Assembly (NCBI GenBank): GCA_021201565.1
Contig: JAJQES010000108.1
Location: 1-40,119, forward strand
Direction: 5' to 3'
Length of the DNA: 40,119 nt
Origin: Tannerellaceae bacterium
GTDB taxonomy: Bacteria; Bacteroidota; Bacteroidia; Bacteroidales; Tannerellaceae
A program made the position numbers and the translations under genes. Shown one piece after another: positions 33,677-40,119 of the stretch (positions are counted from its first letter, which is position 1; every line of letters begins with the position of its first letter). Under the pieces are notes generated by a model that ran no database searches, was not told the DNA's origin, and worked only from the letters and a program-made list of their open reading frames with translations.

Positions 33677-35245
33677 TCAGTGGGTTTTTAGGCTGGAGGC
33701 GAACGCCATCCGGACAGCTAAAATGTGCCGGCAGGGGTCTTCCTGAAGGGGGATCTTTCGATGATGCCCGCAGTCACATTGGCCATTTTCCAGCTCCAGG
33801 TCTTTACTAAGGACAGCGAGCGCGCTATATATCCATTTCCCATCCTTCATATCTCCCTCTATGTGTATATTTTCTTTGTTTTTAGTATAGGATAACTCTA
33901 TTCCGGTATGGGATAGTTTACAGGCTTCCTTTTCTTCGGTACTGCTGAACCGGAGAGATTCCGGAGCCGGAAATCCCGGAATAAGTTCCCGGAAGGAGTA
34001 ATTTTCTGTAAGGGGATTGTAAATAACTCTTCCTTTTTGCAGGAGGGCTATCCCGGTGAGTTGTGCTTCGTCTTTTTCAATTCTTAAGCGGCTCATTGTG
34101 TCAGGAAGGGAAATCTTTCTTTTCTCTTTCAGGAGATTCAGAAAGTGTTCCTCTGTTTTCCGGGAAACAAGTGCGGGAGGGGCTAACAAGTCTGTTTGTC
34201 CGGCATGCCGCCAGTCATTGGCTTCCCATCCGTTGAATCCTGTGGTAAAAGTGATGGCGCCCATCTCTGCGATCAGGAAAAAGGGATACCCGGTGCCGTG
34301 GAGGAGGAGTTTACAGGAGTCAACCAGGGGCAGGATGCGGGTGAGCAGCTGGAGTTTTTCTCCTCCCCATACACGGATTCTTTTTTGCTGTTTGCCTGTG
34401 TACAGGGTCTGGTGGCAAACAATCTCTTTTCCGGAGTCTTCTATTTGGATCCGGACGGGTTGCCCGGGGGTGAGATAGAAGGACAACCCGTGAGCCCCGG
34501 TTTTCCGGGTAGGGATGGTGAAGGCGTGACAGATATTCAGAATATCTACCGGGCGGAGTTCAAGTAGGTCGGCCGGCATTCCGGAGGTGGCATTCATCTG
34601 GAGGAAACCGCGGAACCAGGCGGAGGTGAATGAAGGGGAGGGTTCCTGCCGGACCTGTTCCTCTTCCGGCCCGGCTGCTATTTGCAGCATTGTCTCTTTA
34701 TAGCTGCGTATTCCCCGGATCATTTCATAGAAATCAGATGCATAGTCCGGCACAGTCGTTCCGCTTTGTATATCCCGGATTGCATGAAAGGCTTCTTTCC
34801 CGCAGGTAAGTCTCCCGTAGAGGGAGGCCTCGGCGTTGAAATATTCTATGTGTATCTCTTCCGGGTGAACGGTCAGCAGGAACCGGGGGGGAGCCATACG
34901 TGGCGCCTGCTGTTGGAGATAAGCGGTGTATTTTTTCTTTGCCTGGTCAAAAGGGGCGAGGATCTGCTTTTTTTGTTCCCGGATGTATTCCAGTTCTTTC
35001 CGGATGATTTCCAGTTGCTTGTTATCCGGTTGGGCGGCCTGCAAGCTGGTGGCCAGTCTGAGTGGTTTATCGGTGGAGATGGAAGACGCAGATAGGGAGG
35101 CTGGATTCTTTTCTTTTTCCCCGGAAAGGCTGAAATCATACAGCGTGGAGAGGGCTTCCCGGAATGCGGTGCTTTCTTTCAGGATGCCCTGAAACGAGAC
35201 GGGGGTGCCGGATGGACCGGGGAAGAAGCGGAGGAGTGTTTTCAT
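33677..35245 (-). CDS. SWIM zinc-finger protein of the retron operon
   Basis: 522 residues, cytoplasmic. The C-terminus carries a SWIM zinc-binding signature CxC..CxH: C490-D-C492, then C505-R-H507 (CDCGHHRKIPL..DPCRHILAVR). The central part (about 100-480) contains mixed alpha/beta segments, including IHIEYFNAEASLYGRLTCG and a basic/helical stretch; no nuclease motif is recognised. SWIM domains bind DNA or proteins. It starts 4 bp after the stop of the helical-repeat gene and is the last gene of the retron operon, so it is likely an effector or regulator. My recollection is that type XIII retrons encode a winged-helix/SWIM protein of this kind; I could not clearly identify the winged helix by eye. 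Confidence 0.82.
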   Translation of the reverse strand: MKTLLRFFPGPSGTPVSFQGILKESTAFREALSTLYDFSLSGEKEKNPASLSASSISTDKPLRLATSLQAAQPDNKQLEIIRKELEYIREQKKQILAPFDQAKKKYTAYLQQQAPRMAPPRFLLTVHPEEIHIEYFNAEASLYGRLTCGKEAFHAIRDIQSGTTVPDYASDFYEMIRGIRSYKETMLQIAAGPEEEQVRQEPSPSFTSAWFRGFLQMNATSGMPADLLELRPVDILNICHAFTIPTRKTGAHGLSFYLTPGQPVRIQIEDSGKEIVCHQTLYTGKQQKRIRVWGGEKLQLLTRILPLVDSCKLLLHGTGYPFFLIAEMGAITFTTGFNGWEANDWRHAGQTDLLAPPALVSRKTEEHFLNLLKEKRKISLPDTMSRLRIEKDEAQLTGIALLQKGRVIYNPLTENYSFRELIPGFPAPESLRFSSTEEKEACKLSHTGIELSYTKNKENIHIEGDMKDGKWIYSALAVLSKDLELENGQCDCGHHRKIPLQEDPCRHILAVRMAFASSLKTH

Positions 35246-35249
35246 CAGA

Positions 35250-38159
35250 TTATTCTTTAATGATCAGTTGCATCTCTAAACCGGGATACCGGTTTTTTAT
35301 CTCTGTCAGTGCATAGATTGCTTTTTCTTTTTCCCGGATACCGGGCAGCAGGCTTACTTCTTCTAATAAGGGAATCAGGAGCCAGGCTATTTCCGGATCC
35401 CTGCAAGATTCGGTATGCAAAAAGGTTATGACCTGTTTTTTGGCTGTTCCCACTTTCTGCCTGCTGAACAGGATGGACCGGAAAAAAGGACGGAGGGCGG
35501 CCAGGATCTCTTTCTTCCCGGATGCCTGTGGGAGTAGTTGTTCCAACAGGGATATCCGCACGTGGAGATCGGGATGTTCGCTTTGCATCAGCAGAAAACC
35601 GGCCATCTGCGCGGGAGGCAGGTAGGCCCGGACAAGTTCCTGTCCGAACTCCCGGACATCCGTATAGGAAGATTCAAGCAGGTAGACCAGCATACCGGGT
35701 TCCCAGTCCCCGGCACTGAAATGGTTGGTGAAGAACTGGCGGGCGTACCGGCGTGTCTCTTCCTGTGAGGAAGTGGCCAGCGCGATGGCTTTTTTCTTCT
35801 CTCTACGGATATGGTTGCTGTTTTGCCGGAAGTAGTTCCGGCACCATTCCCGTGCTTCCGGAAGTGGATGTTCGCCGAATGAAATGACCTGTTCAAGCGT
35901 AAATTCCTGGTCCCGTGCAGTCAGGGCCTGGTTCCAGTAGGACTGTAACTCCCGGGTGAAGAACTCCCGCAGGATAGTATGCGCGCCTTCAAAGGCTTCC
36001 GGTTGGACCAGCCGGGTAAGAATGTTCCGGGTAAGGGCATTCCGCAGATAGGGATGGTAGCTGGCCAGTCTGCGGAGACGCTCGAGGATTTGTATAACGA
36101 CCTCTTTATTGGGATTGTCTGTTTGTTGTAACAGGAAGTCACTCTGGGCCGCCAGTACACTATCGGGGTAACGGCTTACCAGGCACAGTCCGTTGTCCCG
36201 GACAGCGGGTAAGGGACTCCGGAGTAATTTCCCGGCCAGGGCGGGCGGAACCTCGGAAGCACTGACGCGGGCAGATTTTTCAGCCGTGATCTCACTAGCG
36301 AGTAACTGGTTTGTATCCAGAGGAGAGGACAGAAGAGAGTTGATGAGTTTCCACTCCAGTTTATACAAATAAGATCCGCTGAGGTCTTTGATCCGTTTTG
36401 TGGCGGTCCGGACCGCTTCCCGGCTTTCACTGGTATCCGGTAAAGTCGTTAACCGGGTGAGGACAGCCTCCGGCAGGGTTTGCTGTTGTTCATCAGACAG
36501 CCGGAGATGGCGTAGCAAACGGTCTATCCAATCTGTCGTGTTTGTAGCAGGATATACAATTAACCAGGCCAGAAAAGAAGTATCTGCCGACAAAACGGAA
36601 AAGTGTTGTATGATTTGTTCCCGGGCCCATGTCCGGATCTCTAGGGAGTCCCGTTCCAGTAAACCACAAAGAAATCCCGGTTCAGGGGGAAGTGTCCCGG
36701 CCTGTGTTTTTAGCAAATCCAGACCGAAGGTACGGGGTATTTCGTAGGAACTGTTTAACAGCAGGATGATTTCTTCCCGGCTGACCTGCGTGCAGATCTC
36801 ATCATAGCGGCTGTGTTTCTTCAACCGGTTGTAGGCAAACTGATGGACCAGGTCCATCTTTGCCTGTTTCAATAACTCTATATAGGTTTCCGGCACTGCT
36901 TCCCAATGTTCCGGGAAGAGTTCAAACCATTTCTCTTTTTCCTGCTCTTCTTTTCTTTCCTCTACAGGTGCAGGTCCGGCCTGTGGCTTTTTTTTCTTTT
37001 TGTAAACACCGTACAAATATTTTACCAGGCCTCCCAGGAGAGAGTCCGGCTGGGTCTCTGCCGCGTATTTCTGTGGTTCATCGCCGGTTTGATATAATAC
37101 CATTTCATTGTAGTAATTGAATTTGGTATATATTTTCCTGGTAGGGGGATGGTAGGTGTATAGGAACGTGTCGGTTAGCCGGCGTTCCGGATCTTTTCCG
37201 AACAGGATGGTGGAGAGCAGAAAGGATTTATAACATTCCGGCTGGTGATTTACCAGAAAATATTTTTTCCGGGTGAGGGGATCCCGCTGTGCATACTGGG
37301 AGAGAGGAACGTCCTGCTCCGGGATATAGTCTTTGTTGTCGTATTGAAGAAGGAAAGCGAAGGCTATTTCCAGATAGGCCCGGGCATCGCCGGACTCTCC
37401 GGCTCGCTTTAATAGTTTCCAGGCCTCCTGCTGGAAATACCGTTTTGTGCGGGGGCTAAAAGCACGTACTTCGTAATAAGAGGATCTCCGGTTGAACGCG
37501 GGTTCTTTTTCGATCAGCCGTGCCAGGCAGGATAAGGTCGGATAATCTTTCCGGATTTCCGCCAGCCGATACATGGCACGGATCTGTTTGAAGAACGGGA
37601 CTTCGCACTCCCATCCCCGGAGAACTGCCTGTAAGGGTGAAAGCAGCCAAGGATGAGGCTTTGCTAACAGATATAGTTCGGTAAAGGAGCCTATATTTGC
37701 ATTGTTTGTATAGAATTCCAGGAGTTGGAGGAAGGTGGTTTCCTCTTTGTCCTGGATGGCCTGCCGGAGGATGGAGGGGAGCCGGGCGAGCAATGTGCCG
37801 GTAAAAACCTCCAGGGAGTTGTCTGTCAGAATGGTTAACAGGCCTTCTGTGGCCAGGTGGCGGATGTGTTCTTTTGGGGTGGTATCTGTAGCATATTTCC
37901 TGAACAGGGACTCTGCTTCCCTGGCTTTTAGTGTGACCAGTGCATGGAGGGCGGCATAGAGTTGTATTTCCTCTCCTTTTTCTGCTAACATACAGATCCA
38001 TGGAATGGCGGAAAGGGAATGAATTTCTGCTGCTTTGGTAATCACCCGGTGGGTACTCCAGGAGGTCCGGAAACTATTTTTCCCTTCTGCCGCATCCTGT
38101 AGGCGGCGCAGAATGGCTGCCTCCCGGAGAGCTGTTTTGTTGTGAATATGGTTGGGCAT
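35250..38159 (-). CDS. Large HEAT/ARM-like helical-repeat protein of the retron operon
   Basis: 969 residues composed almost entirely of amphipathic helix pairs typical of HEAT/ARM solenoids (e.g. GLLERDSLEIRTWAREQIIQ; VVIQILERLRRLASYHPYLR; LLESSYTDVREFGQELVRAY; SEHPDLHVRISLLEQLLPQA). A Lys/Glu-rich linker (VYKKKKKPQAG.. and ERKEEQEKEKW) lies around residues 380-410. No signal peptide, membrane helix or enzymatic motif is seen. Probably a cytoplasmic scaffold that holds the RT-msDNA complex or the SWIM protein. It starts 12 bp after the RT gene and ends 4 bp before the SWIM gene. It matches the 'ARM' partner I recall for type XIII retrons. Confidence 0.82.
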   Translation of the reverse strand: MPNHIHNKTALREAAILRRLQDAAEGKNSFRTSWSTHRVITKAAEIHSLSAIPWICMLAEKGEEIQLYAALHALVTLKAREAESLFRKYATDTTPKEHIRHLATEGLLTILTDNSLEVFTGTLLARLPSILRQAIQDKEETTFLQLLEFYTNNANIGSFTELYLLAKPHPWLLSPLQAVLRGWECEVPFFKQIRAMYRLAEIRKDYPTLSCLARLIEKEPAFNRRSSYYEVRAFSPRTKRYFQQEAWKLLKRAGESGDARAYLEIAFAFLLQYDNKDYIPEQDVPLSQYAQRDPLTRKKYFLVNHQPECYKSFLLSTILFGKDPERRLTDTFLYTYHPPTRKIYTKFNYYNEMVLYQTGDEPQKYAAETQPDSLLGGLVKYLYGVYKKKKKPQAGPAPVEERKEEQEKEKWFELFPEHWEAVPETYIELLKQAKMDLVHQFAYNRLKKHSRYDEICTQVSREEIILLLNSSYEIPRTFGLDLLKTQAGTLPPEPGFLCGLLERDSLEIRTWAREQIIQHFSVLSADTSFLAWLIVYPATNTTDWIDRLLRHLRLSDEQQQTLPEAVLTRLTTLPDTSESREAVRTATKRIKDLSGSYLYKLEWKLINSLLSSPLDTNQLLASEITAEKSARVSASEVPPALAGKLLRSPLPAVRDNGLCLVSRYPDSVLAAQSDFLLQQTDNPNKEVVIQILERLRRLASYHPYLRNALTRNILTRLVQPEAFEGAHTILREFFTRELQSYWNQALTARDQEFTLEQVISFGEHPLPEAREWCRNYFRQNSNHIRREKKKAIALATSSQEETRRYARQFFTNHFSAGDWEPGMLVYLLESSYTDVREFGQELVRAYLPPAQMAGFLLMQSEHPDLHVRISLLEQLLPQASGKKEILAALRPFFRSILFSRQKVGTAKKQVITFLHTESCRDPEIAWLLIPLLEEVSLLPGIREKEKAIYALTEIKNRYPGLEMQLIIKE

Positions 38160-38171
38160 GTCAGTAGATGT

Positions 38172-39635
38172 TTAAGTAGTAAGAGGAAGCCCCCACCAGT
38201 CTACCTCAAAAGAAGAGGTCGAAGGGGAATCCGGTTCTTTTTTTTCACCGGACTTGTCTATCCTGGTTTCCGGACTGGAGGCCGGTCCGGCCGGATAGCC
38301 ATGTTTGAATACAATTTTCATCAGTTGTTCTTCAAACTTCTTTGCTTTGTGGGGGTGAACCATCCGGATGAAGTTGATATATCCTTCTATGCTGTGGGGC
38401 AGATAGCCTGAGGGATGACCCCATTGCTGTTGCTGCCAGCCGTTTACCTCTATATGATGTAAAAGAGCTCTGAACCGGCGGAGTTGTTGCCGGTCTATAT
38501 TGGGGCGCTGGTTTACGACAATTCCGGTTACCCGTTGTTGCCGGTTCTTACGCATGATCTGTGTTTTCTCCGGATGGACGGTGAATCTTTCTTCCCGGAT
38601 GACTTTTCTTATGAAATAGAGGAGTTTGGTGATATTTCTTTCCTGCTCTTTATAGGCGGAGAAGGTCAGGTCATCTGCATACCGGGTGTAGGTGAAATTG
38701 TATTTTTTAGCTACGCCTTCAAGCCGTTTGTCCAGCGTATAAGCGATCAGGTTACTGATAGCGGGACTGGCGGGTGATCCTTGCGGGAGGGAACGCCTGT
38801 TTGTTTGTACATACCAGGTTTGCCCGTTTAGCTCTACCTGCCTGGTTTGGGCTTCTGTACAGATGAGCGCCAACAGAATACTTAGTTGCTCTGAATAGCC
38901 GAACTTCCGGAACAATCCTTTCACACGCTTGTAGGAGATGGAAGGAAAAAAGTCTTTCAGGTCCAGATTAACCACAATGTCTTTTCCCAGGTGAGGGGAG
39001 GCGTTGGTCAGGATAGAACGTTCTTTGGCGAACCCATGCACCTGGTCACAGACCGGTAGCCGGTTGAGGATGTTTTCTGTTACCCAATATTGTAGCCTCT
39101 TTAGTTTTTGTTTGGGGGCGGAGATGGTGCGCATTTCCCCTGATTTCTTCGGGAATTTGAAGGTATAATAATGGGTGGAGGAGGTGACTTTCCTGTTATA
39201 CAAAAGGTATTGCAGGGTAGGTAAGTCACAGTTCATTTGTTCTCCCAGTTCCCGGAAAGAAGTACAAACAGGCAGGTTGTATTTTTGTAACAGGGCGGTG
39301 TTGGTTTCTGTTTCCCTCAGCCCTGTTGATACTTCTTCCCCCAGATAGGGGATCGTTTCCGGCCGGGCCAGTTTCCGGCGCGCGGCCTTTTCCAGTTTCT
39401 TTTGCCTGGCCCGTTGCCGGAGCAGCATCTCCCCTTTTTCTTTGTTTTCCTTTCCGGTCTTTGCCAGCAGCTCATTCAGTTCACGGGCTAAATCATCTTC
39501 CCGCTGGTTTAACTCTTCCGGAAAAGCGGGAAGGGGCTGCTCCCAGAACCCGAGACGTTTCATCTCTTCCAGTGGTTGCTTTTCGACTGGAACAGATCTG
39601 CCAGGAGTATTTTCTCGTGTCGCTCTTTCACCCAT
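38172..39635 (-). CDS. Retron-type reverse transcriptase
   Basis: 487 residues. An N-terminal charged extension (1-115, with a Glu/Lys-rich helix at 45-95) precedes the RT domain. Retron hallmarks are all present: region X motif NAxxH (N211-H215, NASPH), motif A NLDLKDFFPSI with catalytic D225, motif B LPQGSPASP (283-291), catalytic YADD (319-322) and the region Y motif VTG (369-371, VTGIVVNQRPNI). It would reverse-transcribe the adjacent ncRNA into branched msDNA. A structured ncRNA with the expected architecture lies directly upstream (39705-39956), and two accessory genes follow. There is no maturase or integrase domain, which argues against a group II intron RT. The gene appears intact. 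Confidence 0.93.
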   Translation of the reverse strand: MGERATRENTPGRSVPVEKQPLEEMKRLGFWEQPLPAFPEELNQREDDLARELNELLAKTGKENKEKGEMLLRQRARQKKLEKAARRKLARPETIPYLGEEVSTGLRETETNTALLQKYNLPVCTSFRELGEQMNCDLPTLQYLLYNRKVTSSTHYYTFKFPKKSGEMRTISAPKQKLKRLQYWVTENILNRLPVCDQVHGFAKERSILTNASPHLGKDIVVNLDLKDFFPSISYKRVKGLFRKFGYSEQLSILLALICTEAQTRQVELNGQTWYVQTNRRSLPQGSPASPAISNLIAYTLDKRLEGVAKKYNFTYTRYADDLTFSAYKEQERNITKLLYFIRKVIREERFTVHPEKTQIMRKNRQQRVTGIVVNQRPNIDRQQLRRFRALLHHIEVNGWQQQQWGHPSGYLPHSIEGYINFIRMVHPHKAKKFEEQLMKIVFKHGYPAGPASSPETRIDKSGEKKEPDSPSTSSFEVDWWGLPLTT

Positions 39636-39652
39636 ACGTTGCTATCACTCTG

Positions 39653-39696
39653 TATTAAAAAAGAAAAAGCCCCGCATCTTTAACAGGCAGGGCTTT
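39653..39696 (-). terminator. Intrinsic terminator between retron ncRNA and RT gene
   Basis: On the minus strand AAAGCCCTGC (39687-39696) pairs with GCGGGGCTTT (39666-39675), 10 pairs with one T-G wobble and an 11-nt loop, followed by TTCTTTTTTT. It would end most ncRNA transcripts and allow a fraction of read-through into the RT operon, setting the ncRNA:protein ratio. Confidence 0.75.
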
Positions 39697-39704
39697 GGTT
39701 TGGA

Positions 39705-39956
39705 TCCTTCGTATTTTCCCGGGACTATCCCAATCAACTCCGGAGCACAATGGTTTCTTTAGAACGTTTGATCTCGCGGAGTAGGAACTGTATAACGTGC
39801 TAAAGAAACCATTGTGCTCCGGTCTGGTGATTGCGGGCAGGGCAGGTGATGAACTCTTAGCACAACGATGACGAAACATCATCTTTCTCTGAAAAAGAAG
39901 CAAGGTATTTCCAAACCTCCCGGCAAAGTTAAAAGAAAAATCGGTAAAACGAAGGA
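39705..39956 (-). ncRNA. Retron msr-msd non-coding RNA
   Basis: About 252 nt, read on the minus strand. The ends are complementary: a1 TCCTTCGTTTTACC (39943-39956) with a2 GGGAAAATACGAAGGA (39705-39720), 8 continuous pairs then 3 and 2 after a bulge and mismatch. The msr part has small hairpins (39903-39918 and GATGA/TCATC at 39867-39883). The msd part has a perfect 23-bp stem, 39740-39762 with 39800-39822, extended by 5 more pairs past one mismatch (ACGTT/AACGT), leaving a 25-nt loop. The branching G and exact msDNA ends cannot be set by eye. Placement directly upstream of the RT is as expected for a retron. Confidence 0.85.
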
Positions 39957-40119
39957 AAGCAGGGAAGAAGTGCAGGAGGCAACATGAAAAGGCCAAGTGA
40001 TAGTTTTAGTTTATATAAAGTTGTATGATGGTAAATATTTTTTATATTTGTGTTTTCAGATACTATTTTTGAAATCATCTAAACATAGTCTCTAATCAAC
40101 AGCTATGTTATAAAAATAA
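39957..40119. other. Upstream region of the retron and window edge
   Basis: A/T-rich, no gene. It must contain the minus-strand promoter for the retron ncRNA, but I find no exact TAnnTTTG there; TATCACTTG at about 39996-40004 is the nearest candidate. On the plus strand a promoter-like sequence (40020-40050) points out of the window. Confidence 0.55.
40020..40050 (+). promoter_or_regulatory. Promoter-like sequence pointing out of the window
   Basis: GTTG (40020-40023), 19-nt spacer, TATATTTG (40043-40050) matches the Bacteroidetes consensus with one mismatch in the -33. It is the same box pair as the ompH promoter at 14863-14893. The gene it would serve lies beyond position 40119. Confidence 0.5.

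Noticed and set aside
37456-38001. 181-residue minus-strand open frame in another frame
   Set aside because: Out-of-frame shadow of the helical-repeat gene; Arg/Pro/His-rich composition typical of frame-shifted G+C-rich DNA.
38172-39635. Group II intron maturase or diversity-generating retroelement RT
   Set aside because: No maturase X or HNH domain, no template/variable repeat pair found, and the retron-specific NAxxH and VTG motifs plus adjacent msr-msd RNA are present.
39655-39996. 113-residue minus-strand open frame over the retron ncRNA
   Set aside because: The interval has strong RNA structure (a1/a2, 23-bp msd stem, terminator), which explains it better than a protein; low-quality hydrophobic/Ser-rich product.

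Overview
The window comes from a member of the order Bacteroidales, probably close to Parabacteroides/Tannerellaceae, though the genus is inferred and not proven. The evidence is many Bacteroidetes-restricted families (DUF4924, DUF6089, DUF6242, DUF6340, 6-bladed propeller lipoproteins, tandem OmpH/Skp genes behind bamA), promoters of the Bacteroidetes type (TTTG, about 19-20 nt, TAnnTTTG), and start codons without strong Shine-Dalgarno sequences. The moderate G+C, 'ccgg'-rich composition is even across the window, so no block looks recently imported on composition alone.

Layout. 1-4.7 kb (+): RecD-like helicase, an acidic-linker hypothetical protein, rsmI, a coiled-coil lipoprotein and a YjjG-type HAD phosphatase. 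5.0-9.0 kb (-): a tightly overlapping operon of Mur-ligase-like protein, DUF4924, dTDP-4-dehydrorhamnose reductase and prfC. 9.1-12.2 kb (+): M23 peptidase, YccF, propeller lipoprotein. 12.2-21.7 kb (-): ribD, DUF6242 lipoprotein, DUF6089, uppS, bamA, two ompH/skp genes, murI and a D-Ala-D-Ala dipeptidase. This is an envelope-biogenesis block linking undecaprenyl carrier synthesis, outer-membrane protein assembly and peptidoglycan precursor/turnover. 21.7-23.8 kb (+): prmC, recX, comF behind a near-perfect Bacteroidetes promoter. 23.8-26.3 kb (-): a LytS/LytTR two-component pair plus a receiver-less LytTR regulator. 26.3-27.2 kb: non-coding, with a 214-bp palindromic element and three helically phased direct-repeat arrays. 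27.2-32.4 kb (+): valS, a Tat-exported sugar isomerase-like protein, DUF6340 lipoprotein, a small hypothetical gene and tRNA-Thr(CGT). 32.5-33.7 kb: non-coding and dense with palindromes.

33.7-40.0 kb (-) is the most notable part: a complete retron. A structured ncRNA (a1/a2 ends, msr hairpins, an msd with a perfect 23-bp stem) and an intrinsic terminator precede a retron-type reverse transcriptase (NAxxH, YADD, VTG motifs). After it come a 969-residue HEAT/ARM-like helical-repeat protein and a SWIM zinc-finger protein, 12 and 4 bp apart. This layout matches the type XIII retron architecture as I remember it, and is presumably an anti-phage unit with RT-msDNA as sensor and the two accessory proteins as effector/regulator.

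A second theme is a set of dispersed palindromic repeats that lie between genes but also run into reading frames. One supplies the last codons of the RecD-like helicase, one the C-terminal tail of the DUF6340 protein, and one forms an in-frame duplication inside the ValRS editing-domain region.
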